Source of the DNA: Rhizobium sp. CCGE 510
GTDB lineage: Bacteria; Pseudomonadota; Alphaproteobacteria; Rhizobiales; Rhizobiaceae
Direction: 5' to 3'
DNA: 64,000 nt
NCBI RefSeq assembly: GCF_000292525.1
Contig: NZ_AEYF01000044.1
Location: forward strand, 1-64,000
The translations under genes were made by a program, and so were the position numbers. Position 1 is the first letter of the stretch; each line of letters opens with the position of its first letter. The notes beneath the pieces were generated by a model. That model saw only the letters and a list, made by a program, of their open reading frames with translations. It ran no database searches and had not been told where the DNA came from. This document shows positions 26,827 to 35,124 of the stretch, piece by piece.

Positions 26827-26896
26827 TCAGCCGCTGGCCTTTCCGACTTAGCCTACGGGTCCAGAACCCGGACACTCGAAATGAGGAGTTTCAATC

Positions 26897-28540
26897 ATGG
26901 CATCTAAAGAAATCAAGTTTGGTCGCACCGCGCGCGAAAAAATGCTGCGTGGCGTCGACATTCTCGCCGATGCAGTCAAGGTAACGCTCGGCCCGAAGGG
27001 CCGTAACGTCATCATCGACAAGTCCTTCGGCGCTCCGCGCATCACCAAGGACGGCGTTTCCGTCGCCAAGGAAATCGAACTCGAAGACAAGTTCGAAAAC
27101 ATGGGCGCGCAGATGGTCCGCGAAGTCGCTTCGAAGACCAACGACATCGCCGGCGACGGCACCACGACTGCAACCGTTCTTGCCCAGGCGATCGTTCGCG
27201 AAGGCAACAAGGCCGTTGCAGCCGGCATGAACCCGATGGACCTGAAGCGCGGCATCGACCTCGCTGTTGCTGACGTCGTGAAGGATCTCCAGGCCAAGGC
27301 CAAGAAGATCTCCACCTCGGAAGAAGTTGCACAGGTCGGTACGATCTCGGCAAACGGCGACAAGCAGGTCGGTCTCGACATTGCTGAAGCCATGCAGAAG
27401 GTCGGCAACGAAGGCGTCATCACGGTTGAAGAAGCCAAGACCGCCGAAACCGAACTCGAAGTCGTCGAAGGCATGCAGTTCGACCGCGGCTACCTCAGCC
27501 CCTACTTCGTGACCAACCCGGAAAAGATGATCGCCGACCTCGAAGACGTCTTCATTCTCCTTCACGAGAAGAAGCTCTCGAACCTGCAGTCGATGCTTCC
27601 GGTTCTCGAAGCTGTCGTTCAGACCGGCAAGCCGCTCCTGATCATCGCTGAAGACGTCGAAGGCGAAGCTCTTGCTACGCTCGTCGTCAACAAGCTGCGC
27701 GGCGGCCTGAAGATCGCTGCCGTCAAGGCTCCTGGCTTCGGCGATCGCCGCAAGGCCATGCTCGAAGACATCGCCATCCTGACCGGCGGCACCGTGATCT
27801 CCGAAGACCTCGGCATCAAGCTCGAATCCGTCACGCTCGACATGCTCGGCCGTGCGAAGAAGGTTTCGATCTCGAAGGAAAACACCACGATCGTCGACGG
27901 TTCGGGCGCCAAGACCGACATCGAAGGCCGTGTTGCACAGATCAAGGCTCAGATCGAAGAAACCACTTCGGACTATGACCGCGAAAAGCTGCAGGAACGT
28001 CTTGCCAAGCTCGCTGGTGGCGTCGCCGTCATCCGCGTCGGTGGCTCGACGGAAGTCGAAGTGAAGGAAAAGAAGGACCGCATCGACGACGCGCTCAACG
28101 CGACACGCGCTGCTGTTCAGGAAGGCATCGTCCCAGGCGGCGGTATCGCTCTGCTGCGCTCCTCCACGAAGATCACCGTCAAGGGTGCAAACGACGACCA
28201 GGAAGCCGGCATCAACATCGTTCGCCGCGCCCTGCAGTCGCTGGTTCGTCAGATCGCTGAAAACGCAGGCGACGAAGCTTCGATCGTTGTCGGCAAGGTC
28301 CTCGACAAGAACGAAGACAACTACGGCTACAACGCCCAGACATCCGAATATGGCGACATGATCGCCATGGGTATTGTCGACCCGCTCAAGGTTGTCCGCA
28401 CGGCACTGCAGAACGCTGCTTCTGTTGCATCGCTGCTGATCACCACCGAAGCCATGATCGCCGAGCTGCCGAAGAAGGATTCGGCTGGCGGCGGCATGCC
28501 GGGCGGCATGGGCGGCATGGGCGGAATGGACATGATGTGA
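26897..28540 (+). CDS. groEL: Chaperonin GroEL
   Basis: 547 residues. VTLGPKGRNVIIDKSFGAP and AGDGTTTATVLAQ are the ATP-site motifs, GGGIALLR and the Gly-Gly-Met tail GGMPGGMGGMGGMDMM are characteristic, and AAVKAPGFGDRRKAML lies in the apical domain. The SD GAGG is eight to nine bases upstream. Rhizobia often carry several groEL copies; this one is the groES-linked, CIRCE-controlled type. Its last 22 coding bases plus the next five are repeated 101 bases downstream. Confidence 0.98.
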   Translation: MASKEIKFGRTAREKMLRGVDILADAVKVTLGPKGRNVIIDKSFGAPRITKDGVSVAKEIELEDKFENMGAQMVREVASKTNDIAGDGTTTATVLAQAIVREGNKAVAAGMNPMDLKRGIDLAVADVVKDLQAKAKKISTSEEVAQVGTISANGDKQVGLDIAEAMQKVGNEGVITVEEAKTAETELEVVEGMQFDRGYLSPYFVTNPEKMIADLEDVFILLHEKKLSNLQSMLPVLEAVVQTGKPLLIIAEDVEGEALATLVVNKLRGGLKIAAVKAPGFGDRRKAMLEDIAILTGGTVISEDLGIKLESVTLDMLGRAKKVSISKENTTIVDGSGAKTDIEGRVAQIKAQIEETTSDYDREKLQERLAKLAGGVAVIRVGGSTEVEVKEKKDRIDDALNATRAAVQEGIVPGGGIALLRSSTKITVKGANDDQEAGINIVRRALQSLVRQIAENAGDEASIVVGKVLDKNEDNYGYNAQTSEYGDMIAMGIVDPLKVVRTALQNAASVASLLITTEAMIAELPKKDSAGGGMPGGMGGMGGMDMM

Positions 28541-28646
28541 TAGGCCAGCGGCCTTTCACAGCATCGTTCATGAATCCGCCCATCATCTAAGATGGTTCAG
28601 CGCGTCAAGCGCGCTGAACGGGCGGAATGGACATGATGTGATAGGC
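28519..28646 (+). repeat. 27-bp direct repeat of the groEL 3' end
   Basis: Bases 28519-28545 (last groEL codons, stop and following bases) recur exactly at 28620-28646. The copies both begin GGGCGGAATGGACATG and end GTGATAGGC. Between them lie 74 bases containing the hairpin at 28595-28619. The second copy is not part of any gene. Confidence 0.9.
28595..28619 (+). other. Perfect hairpin in the groEL 3' region
   Basis: GTTCAGCGCG, loop TCAAG, CGCGCTGAAC: ten perfect base pairs between the two copies of the groEL-end repeat. No T-run follows, so it is not a typical Rho-independent terminator. It could protect the mRNA 3' end or be a mobile repeat fragment. Confidence 0.6.
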
Positions 28647-28687
28647 GAAAGCCGTCGCTGACACCATTCCGGTCTCCGGAACAGGAA

Positions 28688-28716
28688 GGGCGGCCCTCGG
28701 GTCGCCCTTTTCGTTT
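28688..28716 (+). terminator. Rho-independent terminator of groESL
   Basis: GGGCGGCCC pairs with GGGTCGCCC across a short loop, followed by TTTTCGTTT. It lies about 150 bases past the groEL stop and is the likely end of the groESL transcript. Confidence 0.75.
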
Positions 28717-28719
28717 GTC

Positions 28720-29302
28720 CTACAGCTCTTTGCTTTTATGCATTTCGTTATCCGGGAACCGCGGCACACCTCCTGATGAGATGCATCAAGCGATTCGAAG
28801 CGGGGCCCGATGCAGCGAATGAAATCCTCAACCCATCGCATATGGCTGCCCGCGAGGCGGGAAGCTTTCGCGAGGCTTGCGTTGCCGCACTTTTTCAAGA
28901 CGCCGGTCTTGGCGGGAGATTGCCGCGTTGCGGCGCCATTTCTGACCTCATGTTGAGTGAAACCGTTTCCAAAGCCCGTAAAATTGATATTTCGGCTCTG
29001 TCTCCCCGCGAAATCACTTGAGATGCCGGCATCCTCAAAAAATACCGATGCCAACACCCCTGAAAAAGCCGTTGCCGTTTGTACGAAAGCCCCTATAAAT
29101 CCGCGCTGCCATCCAAACGCGCCCGGCGATGATTTTCGCCATCAGACGAGCGCGGAAAGGCGATGCTTGATGTTCCGCCGGCCCGTTGGCCGCCGCAAGG
29201 ATCGCCGGTAAAAGCGCGGGCATCATGCCTGCTGCTGCGTGATCCTGTTTTTGTGTTTACCGAGCGTGCGGCGGAGGAGCTGCATCCGAACGGGGGAACG
29301 CC
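28720..29302. other. 583-base stretch with no supported gene
   Basis: Between the groESL terminator and the next gene I see no RNA gene, repeat or convincing reading frame. Frames of 60-150 codons exist here on the minus strand but have no recognisable domain and look like chance GC-rich frames. A possible short frame at 29163-29342 with AAAGG before its ATG overlaps the next gene in another frame. The region presumably contains the promoter of the gene at 29303. Confidence 0.5.
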
Positions 29303-29749
29303 TTGTTTAAGATCGCCAATACCAACGCCGCCGTACCTTTGATGCCCGGCTCGCTGGACCACCATAATCAAAATCACCAGATGGCGGCTCAGTTTTCGAT
29401 TTCCGAAGCCTGGACCGGAGACCTGTCGAGCGGGATGCTGCGTCTGGCCGAATGGAGCGCGAGGCTGCACGGCCTCTCCGCACAGGAATGCGGCTTGCTC
29501 AGCCTGATCCGCTGCTATGACGCCAAGGACCGCGGCCACATATTGGAGCTGTTCGAGCAGGCGGCGACGCTCTGCTCCTCCTTCTGCTTCTCGACGACGA
29601 TCATCATGCCGAACGGCTTGCGCCAGCCGCTGTTCTGCATGGGCGAGTCAAACGGGCTCGAGAAAAAATACAGCGGCAGCCTGGTCGGCGTCTTCATCTT
29701 TCCACGCTTCAAGCTTGAAGGTCCGAGACAGATCACCAGCCGGCAATAG
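29303..29749 (+). CDS. Hypothetical protein, 148 aa
   Basis: The frame opens with TTG 29303, preceded by GGGGGAACG; an ATG at 29342 would give a 135-residue form. Residues ~35-75 (SISEAWTGDLSSGMLRLAEW, SARLHGLSAQECGLLSLIRC) and the end GSLVGVFIFPRFKLE look like ordered protein, with Cys residues at CSSFCFSTT and LFCMGE. I do not recognise a family. No signal peptide or membrane segment is evident. It stands alone, convergent with the GST gene, with a family A repeat between. Confidence 0.55.
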   Translation: MFKIANTNAAVPLMPGSLDHHNQNHQMAAQFSISEAWTGDLSSGMLRLAEWSARLHGLSAQECGLLSLIRCYDAKDRGHILELFEQAATLCSSFCFSTTIIMPNGLRQPLFCMGESNGLEKKYSGSLVGVFIFPRFKLEGPRQITSRQ

Positions 29750-29761
29750 CGGCGCGAGTGG

Positions 29762-29903
29762 CTGCCCCTCACCCTAACCCTCTCCCCGTAAAAAACGGGG
29801 AGAGGGGACGTGCCCTGCGAGACGTTAGTGGGGTACGAAGAGGTCGCGGCTTGTCCCTTCGCCCCGTTTACGGGGAGAAGGTGGCGGCAGCCGGATGAGG
29901 GGC
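29762..29903 (+). repeat. Palindromic intergenic repeat, family A copy 2
   Basis: It starts CCCCTCACCCTAACCCTCTC, with the hairpin CCCCGTAAAAAACGGGG (loop longer than in the other copies), then the second hairpin CGCCCCGTTTACGGGG and a GCCGGATGAGGGG end. It lies between the convergent unknown gene (ends 29749) and the GST gene (ends 29931). Confidence 0.8.
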
Positions 29904-29930
29904 CGGTATCGGCGATCTCTAGGCGGTCCG

Positions 29931-30641
29931 TTACTCCGGCTTGACCGGTATGTTGAGGCCCCTGCCACTCGCCGGCCGGGCGATGCAGCGCTCGAGCCAG
30001 TCCGAGACGGCGGGGAATTTCGCATATTCGAGAACCTCGCGACCGCCATAGAAGATATCGGCGCCACGAACCCAGGTGAAGGTGGTGATGTCGGCGATGG
30101 TATACTGGTCGCCCATGATCCACTGACGGGTTTTCAGCCGGTCTTCGAGCACGCCGAGCAGCCGTTTGGACTCGTCGCGATAACGCTCCACCGGATAGGA
30201 ATTGTTGGCGACCTTGTCGGCGGCGAATTTGTGGAAATGCCCGAACTGCCCGAACATCGGGCCGATGCCGCCCATCTGAAAAAATACCCACTGAATGCAT
30301 TCATAGCGGCCGGCAGCATCGGCGGGGATGAGCTTGCCGGTTTTTTCGGCGAGATAAAGCAGGATGGCGCCGGATTCGAACAGGCCGATCGGTTTACCAT
30401 CAGGCCCGTTCGGATCGATGATCGCCGGAATGCGGCCGTTCGGGTTGAGAGATTCGAATTCCGGCGACTTCTGTTCGTTGGCGGCAAAGGAAACATAATG
30501 CGGCTCATAGGCGAGGCCGAGTTCCTCGAGGGCGACGGAAACCTTCACCCCATTCGGCGTCTGCAGGGAATAGAGCTGGATGATGTCGGAATTTCTAGCG
30601 GGCCAGCGCGCCGTGATCGGAAATGCGGACAGATCTGCCAT
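29931..30641 (-). CDS. Glutathione S-transferase family protein (YghU/YfcG-like)
   Basis: 236 residues from ATG 30641, which follows AAGGAGA; a longer frame to 30713 lacks support. The thioredoxin-like N-terminal domain (~15-105) has LYSLQTPNGVKVSVALEELG, with Thr-Pro-Asn at the glutathione site as in YfcG/YghU, and NPNGRIPAI and LFESGAILLYLAEKTGK. The alpha-helical C-terminal domain has the N-capping motif QYTIADITTFTWV. Likely a cytosolic disulfide-bond reductase or detoxifying enzyme. A divergent DoxX gene lies 212 bases away. Confidence 0.88.
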   Translation of the reverse strand: MADLSAFPITARWPARNSDIIQLYSLQTPNGVKVSVALEELGLAYEPHYVSFAANEQKSPEFESLNPNGRIPAIIDPNGPDGKPIGLFESGAILLYLAEKTGKLIPADAAGRYECIQWVFFQMGGIGPMFGQFGHFHKFAADKVANNSYPVERYRDESKRLLGVLEDRLKTRQWIMGDQYTIADITTFTWVRGADIFYGGREVLEYAKFPAVSDWLERCIARPASGRGLNIPVKPE

Positions 30642-30853
30642 CGGATTCTCCTTGTTGGGCGCCGACCATAAGAGACCGGACACGGCAAAGGCAAGCGGCC
30701 GCCTGTAGGGCATCGTTTCATATTATTGAACAAAGTGTCCCCGTTCGTTTATCTTTCCACAACGGCAGAAATGAGCGACATAGGAGGCATCCGAGGTCCA
30801 CACGGTGCCGGGGCACCAAGATCTCCAGAGCCATTCAAACGGAGACAACGTCC

Positions 30854-31267
30854 ATGTCGAACACCATTATCCTGATTGCCCGTATTCTTCTGTCTTTCAT
30901 GTTCGTCCTTTCCGGCTTCATGAAGCTAACCGATCCTGCCGGGACTGCGGGGATGATCGCCGGTGCCGGCCTGCCGGCAGCAACCCTGTTGGCCTATGTC
31001 GCAGGCCTTTTCGAACTGCTCGCCGGCCTTGCGGTTCTCACAGGCTTCCAGGTTCGCATTGCCGGCTGGCTGCTCGCGGGCTTCTGTGTCTTCACGGCCC
31101 TCGCCTTCCATCTGCCCTACGCAAGTGGCGCGGAACTCGTGAATATTCTCAACCAGATCATGGTCATGAAGAACATCACGCTTGCCGGCGCGTACATATT
31201 GCTCGCCACCGTCGGTGCCGGTGCCTATTCGATTGACGCCCGCCGCGGCGTGTATGCGGCTGCCTGA
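30854..31267 (+). CDS. DoxX-family membrane protein
   Basis: 137 residues with four membrane helices: IILIARILLSFMFVLSGFMKL, AATLLAYVAGLFELLAGLAVL, IAGWLLAGFCVFTALAFHL and ITLAGAYILLATVGAG. The SGFMKL turn after helix one and the spacing match the DoxX family. DoxX proteins are inner-membrane components linked to thiosulfate oxidation or redox stress in some bacteria; the role here is not shown. GGAGA lies about eight bases before the ATG. It stands alone and ends at a strong bidirectional terminator. Confidence 0.85.
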   Translation: MSNTIILIARILLSFMFVLSGFMKLTDPAGTAGMIAGAGLPAATLLAYVAGLFELLAGLAVLTGFQVRIAGWLLAGFCVFTALAFHLPYASGAELVNILNQIMVMKNITLAGAYILLATVGAGAYSIDARRGVYAAA

Positions 31268-31292
31268 TCCAGCAGACATCCTCCCAGACATG

Positions 31293-31330
31293 AGAGAACC
31301 CGCCGTCATTGAATTGACGGCGGGTTCTCT
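31293..31330 (+). terminator. Bidirectional terminator between doxX-type gene and hisG
   Basis: AGAGAACCCGCCGTCA, six-base loop TTGAAT, then TGACGGCGGGTTCTCT: a perfect 16-bp stem. It lies between two convergent genes and can terminate both. T-tracts are short, but the stem is very strong. Confidence 0.8.
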
Positions 31331-31349
31331 TATGCATTGATGGCTGGGA

Positions 31350-32045
31350 TCAGAGGGCGGCGCGCACGGCCTCGACGATTGCCTGGACGGCGGGTTCGTC
31401 CGCATGGCTTTCCCTGCGGGCGCGCACAAGGCAGGCCTGCGAATGCAGGATGACGCCGTCCTGAAGCACCTTCAGGCGGTTGGCGCGCAGCGTCGAGCCG
31501 GTGGAGGTGATATCGACAATGATATCGGCCGAGCCGGAGGCCGGAGCACCCTCGGTGGCGCCGAGGCTTTCGACGATCCGATAAAGCTGGATTCCGTGCT
31601 GGCTCGAAAAGAACTGCTGGGTCAGCCGCCAGTATTTGGTGGCGATGGCAAGGCGCCTGGAATGACGGGCACGGAAATCGGCGGCGACATCGACGAGATC
31701 GGCCATGGTCTCGACATCCAGCCAGATCTCGGGCACGGCGACGACGACGTCGGCTTGGCCGAAGCCGAGCCGGGCGCAGAATTCGACCCGCTTGTCGACT
31801 TCTGCAAAGCCTTCCCGCATCAGATCTTCGCCGGTGACGCCGAAATCGACGGTGCCGTTGCCAAGTTCGCGGGAAATTTCGGAGGCCGAGAGAAAAGCGA
31901 TTTCGACATCGTCCCAGCCTTCGACGCGGCCGCGATAGGAGCGGTCGTTGCCGACAGCCGTGATCGGCATGCCGGCCCGCTCGAAGATTGCCAAAGCATC
32001 GTCCTTCATCCGGCCCTTGGAGGGAAGCGCAATGGTAATGGTCAT
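31350..32045 (-). CDS. hisG: ATP phosphoribosyltransferase, short form HisG
   Basis: 231 residues, the short HisG(S) form that lacks the C-terminal regulatory domain and needs HisZ. It catalyses the first step of histidine synthesis (ATP + PRPP). MTITIALPSKGRMKDDALAIFERAG opens the protein; FGVTGEDLMREGFAEVDK and DIIVDITSTGSTLRANRLK (PRPP loop) are conserved. Its ATG overlaps the hisZ stop by four bases, implying translational coupling. Confidence 0.96.
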   Translation of the reverse strand: MTITIALPSKGRMKDDALAIFERAGMPITAVGNDRSYRGRVEGWDDVEIAFLSASEISRELGNGTVDFGVTGEDLMREGFAEVDKRVEFCARLGFGQADVVVAVPEIWLDVETMADLVDVAADFRARHSRRLAIATKYWRLTQQFFSSQHGIQLYRIVESLGATEGAPASGSADIIVDITSTGSTLRANRLKVLQDGVILHSQACLVRARRESHADEPAVQAIVEAVRAAL

Positions 32046-33163
32046 ACGGCTGCCCTTTCGGTTTCGATGCGGTCGAGCCAGAAGGAAAAGCCGACGGCCG
32101 GAATGCGGTCCGTTGCGCCAAGGAAGGTCAGCAGCCGGTCGAAGCGGCCACCACCGGCCAGAACCGCGATCGAACCCTCAACCGTCACCTCGAAGACGAG
32201 GCCGGTGTAATAATCGAGCGGCCGTCCGAAGGCGGCGCGGTAGTCCACGCAAGAGAGGTCGACACCGGCATTGGCAAGGGCGGCGACGCGGCCGTTGAAG
32301 CGCTGAAGCGCGTTGCCGAGTTTCAGGCCGGCCGCATCGGCGAAACCGGCAAGGGCGGCGGACGCATTGACGAGCGGCACGTGGAGCGACAGAAACTCCT
32401 CCAGCACATGGAAGGCCGCGTCGTCGAGACGGGTTTCGGAAAGGATGAGTTTTTCCTTGAGCCTTCGGGCAATCTCCAGCGGCGAGCGGCCGGCATTGGC
32501 CGAATAACCCGTCGCCTGCATTTCCTGCTCGATATGAGCGACCAGCGCCTGCTCGTCGCCCGATGCGACAAGCCTGGCAATATCGTCGTCCAAGCCAGTG
32601 ACGAATTGCGGGCTGACGAGGCCGGCGAGCAGGGCTTCCAGCTGCGTCATGTTGCCGAAGGCGTGGATCAGGCGCTTCTGCCAGCCGAGCGGCAGGCCGA
32701 GCGCCTGGACGACGGCCTCGAACACCGCCTGGTCGCCTAATGTCACCGACAGGCGCCGGCCGGGCAGCAGGCGGGCGAGAATGCCGGTGGCATCGCCGAT
32801 GGCACGGGCGTCGGCACCCGACAGGTTGATATCGCCGAGATCCTCGATCCCGGCCTGATAGAATTCATTGGCGCCGTCGCGGCGCTGGCGGAAAACCTCG
32901 CCGAGATAGGCGTAACGCTTGGGCGTGCCGGTCGCCGTCTCGATATGGCGCAGGCAGACGGGGATGGTGAATTCTGGACGCAGGCAGAGGCTGGCGCCGG
33001 TTTCGCTCTCCGTCATGAAGATGCGGCGGCGCAGATCCTCGCCGGCGATATCGAGAAAGGGTTCGGCCGGCTGGATCACCGGCGTGTCGATGCGCTCGGT
33101 GTTGCGGGCGCTAAATTCGGCCAGCAGGTCGGCAGCGAATTCGGGGAGGTTGATCAGGGGCAT
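32042..33163 (-). CDS. hisZ: ATP phosphoribosyltransferase regulatory subunit HisZ
   Basis: 373 residues from ATG 33163; the frame continues upstream into repeat sequence and is not used. It resembles class II histidyl-tRNA synthetase: TPVIQPAEPFLDIAGEDLRRRIF, SLCLRPEFTIPVCLRH, YLGEVFRQRRDGANEFYQAGIE and GRPLDYYTGLVFEV, without the full set of tRNA-synthetase residues. It is required as partner of short HisG. It is placed between hisS and hisG; a family B repeat separates it from hisS. Confidence 0.93.
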   Translation of the reverse strand: MPLINLPEFAADLLAEFSARNTERIDTPVIQPAEPFLDIAGEDLRRRIFMTESETGASLCLRPEFTIPVCLRHIETATGTPKRYAYLGEVFRQRRDGANEFYQAGIEDLGDINLSGADARAIGDATGILARLLPGRRLSVTLGDQAVFEAVVQALGLPLGWQKRLIHAFGNMTQLEALLAGLVSPQFVTGLDDDIARLVASGDEQALVAHIEQEMQATGYSANAGRSPLEIARRLKEKLILSETRLDDAAFHVLEEFLSLHVPLVNASAALAGFADAAGLKLGNALQRFNGRVAALANAGVDLSCVDYRAAFGRPLDYYTGLVFEVTVEGSIAVLAGGGRFDRLLTFLGATDRIPAVGFSFWLDRIETERAAV

Positions 33164-33203
33164 GCCACACTCCGAGCGATGGGCGAAGGGCGTGTGGGGA
33201 CAC

Positions 33204-33390
33204 ACCCCCCTCTGCCCTGCCGGGCATCTCCCCCACAAGGGGGGAGATCGGCAAGACGCGCCGGCTCCCCGGGATATTGAGCGTGGGCCAAGTAGCTTGG
33301 GCCCCCCAAGGCGTTTGATTGGGGCAATAGGCCGCTACTATCCAATCTCCCCCCTTGTGGGGGAGATGCCCGGCAGGGCAGAGGGGGGTA
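33204..33390 (+). repeat. Palindromic element, family B copy 1 (MITE-like)
   Basis: About 187 bp with long terminal inverted repeats. The left arm is CCCCCCTCTGCCCTGCCGGG followed by CATCTCCCCCACAAGGGGGG; the right arm is its complement, ending CCCGGCAGGGCAGAGGGGGG. The central ~90 bases are not shared with copy 2. The element ends just before the hisS stop, inside the hisS-hisZ-hisG operon. No transposase is present. Confidence 0.85.
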
Positions 33391-33394
33391 TGCC

Positions 33395-34918
33395 TCAGAC
33401 ATCGCCGCCTGCCCTCTTCCGATCCTCCGCCTGCGCGGCAAGGATGTCCCTGACCTTGGCGACGAGGTCGGCTTCCGGCGCTGTCTCCTGGGCGACGCGG
33501 GCCTCGCGCCAGCTGGCATTGTCCTCGATTTCGCCGGAGAGCCGCTTGCCCTCGATCAGATCCTTGATCTGCACGACGCCGGTTGCCCGCTCGTCGCCGC
33601 CCTGGATGATGGCGACGGGGCAGCCGCGGCGGTCGGCATATTTCAGCTGGTTGCCGAATTTCTTCCAGTTGCCCTGGTACATCTCGGCGCGGATGCCGGC
33701 GGCGCGCAGTTCCTGCGTCATCTTCTGATAACGGCCCATCGCCTCGACATCGCCGTCCATGACGGTCACCAGCACCGGCTCGATCACTTCGCTGGCGCCA
33801 AGCTTGCCGAGGTTCTTGAGTGCCGTCATCAGCCTGGAGACACCGATCGAAAAGCCCGTCGCCGGCACCGGCTGACCCATGAAGCGGGAGACGAGGCCAT
33901 CATAACGGCCGCCGCCGCCGACCGAACCGAAGACGACCTTTTCGCCCTTTTCGTTGGTGACGTCGAAGCTGAGCTCGGCCTCGTAGACCGGGCCGGTATA
34001 ATATTCGAGGCCGCGCACGACCGAGGGATCGATCTTGATACGATCGGACTGATAGCCGGCGCTCGTGACCAACGCCCCGATGAAATTCAGCTCGTCGACG
34101 CCTTCGACGCCCTTCGAGGTTCCGGCAACGAGCTCGGCCAGGCGCGAAGCACTTTCGGCATAGTCCTCGATGCCGACGAAGAACAGCACCTTGTCGATCT
34201 GCGCCTGGTCGAGGCCGGCGCCCTTGGTGAAGTCGCCGGAGTCATCCTTGCGGCCGGGACCGAGCAGCAGGGCCACGCCTTCCGGCCCGAACTTGTCGAG
34301 CTTGTCGATGGCGCGCAGCACGTTGAGCCGCTGGCCGGCCTTGTCGTCGCCGCCGAGACCGATCGCCTCCAGGACGCCATCCAGTACCTTGCGGTTGTTG
34401 ACGCGGATGACATAGTCGCCGCGTTTGATGCCGAGGGCCTCGAGCGTATCGGCCATCATCATGCACATTTCGGCATCGGCCTGAACACCCGGCGCGCCGA
34501 CCGTATCGGCATCGAACTGCATGAACTGGCGGAAGCGGCCAGGCCCCGGCTTTTCGTTGCGGAAGACGTAACCGGCACGATAGGTGCGGTAGGGAAGCTG
34601 GATCTCGTTGAAATTCTCGGCGACATGACGGGCAAGCGGCGCGGTCAGGTCGTAGCGCAGCGACATCCATTGCTCGTCATCGTCCTGCAGCGAGAAGACA
34701 CCCTCGTTCGGCCGGTCGCTGTCGGGCAGAAATTTGCCGAGCGCATCGGTATATTCGAACAGCGGCGTTTCGAGCGGATCAAAACCATAATGCTCATAGA
34801 CTTCCCGGATCTTTGCCGTCATCTCGTTGACGGCGCGGATATCGCCGGCCGTCCGGTCGACGAAGCCGCGCGGCAGGCGGGCCTTGAGCTTTTGCGGTTT
34901 CTTCTGCTTGTCGTTCAT
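33395..34918 (-). CDS. hisS: Histidine--tRNA ligase
   Basis: 507 residues from ATG 34918 (GGAA upstream). Class II motifs are present: LPRGFVDRTAGDIRAVNEM, YEHYGFDPLETPLFEY, SLRYDLTAPLARHVAEN (motif 2 area), AGYVFRNEKPGPGRFRQF, and GGGGRYDGLVSRFMG with ATGFSIGVSRL (motif 3). The anticodon-binding domain ends with QGGDERATGVVQIKDL. It belongs to the alphaproteobacterial hisS-hisZ-hisG cluster. About 206 bases upstream lies the next gene, divergently oriented. Confidence 0.96.
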   Translation of the reverse strand: MNDKQKKPQKLKARLPRGFVDRTAGDIRAVNEMTAKIREVYEHYGFDPLETPLFEYTDALGKFLPDSDRPNEGVFSLQDDDEQWMSLRYDLTAPLARHVAENFNEIQLPYRTYRAGYVFRNEKPGPGRFRQFMQFDADTVGAPGVQADAEMCMMMADTLEALGIKRGDYVIRVNNRKVLDGVLEAIGLGGDDKAGQRLNVLRAIDKLDKFGPEGVALLLGPGRKDDSGDFTKGAGLDQAQIDKVLFFVGIEDYAESASRLAELVAGTSKGVEGVDELNFIGALVTSAGYQSDRIKIDPSVVRGLEYYTGPVYEAELSFDVTNEKGEKVVFGSVGGGGRYDGLVSRFMGQPVPATGFSIGVSRLMTALKNLGKLGASEVIEPVLVTVMDGDVEAMGRYQKMTQELRAAGIRAEMYQGNWKKFGNQLKYADRRGCPVAIIQGGDERATGVVQIKDLIEGKRLSGEIEDNASWREARVAQETAPEADLVAKVRDILAAQAEDRKRAGGDV

Positions 34919-35010
34919 TTCCGGGAATTCCGCTGACTGTGACAGTGGCGGTTTCCTAGCGGATTGGACCGGGAGCGGCAAGGGCGAAGGGTCTTGATGT
35001 CTACAACGCC

Positions 35011-35030
35011 GCGCGTCTTTTCAGACGCGC
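35011..35030 (+). repeat. Short hairpin between hisS and the divergent gene
   Basis: GCGCGTC, loop TTTTCA, GACGCGC: seven perfect pairs followed by AAAGGACGCTGCAGCACTTT. The sequence resembles an intergenic repeat common in rhizobia, but only one copy occurs in this window. Confidence 0.45.
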
Positions 35031-35124
35031 AAAGGACGCTGCAGCACTTTGAACTGCTAAGGAATTGTGCAGTGGGTGACAATCGATTGAACGAAGAGGC
35101 GTCCATCAGAATGCGGATATACTC

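Noticed and set aside
28605..29057. 150-codon minus-strand frame after groEL
   Set aside because: No domain, covers the terminator and hairpin, poor start context.
29163..29342. 59-codon frame before the 29303 gene
   Set aside because: It has AAAGG upstream but overlaps the next gene in another frame and shows no recognisable protein.
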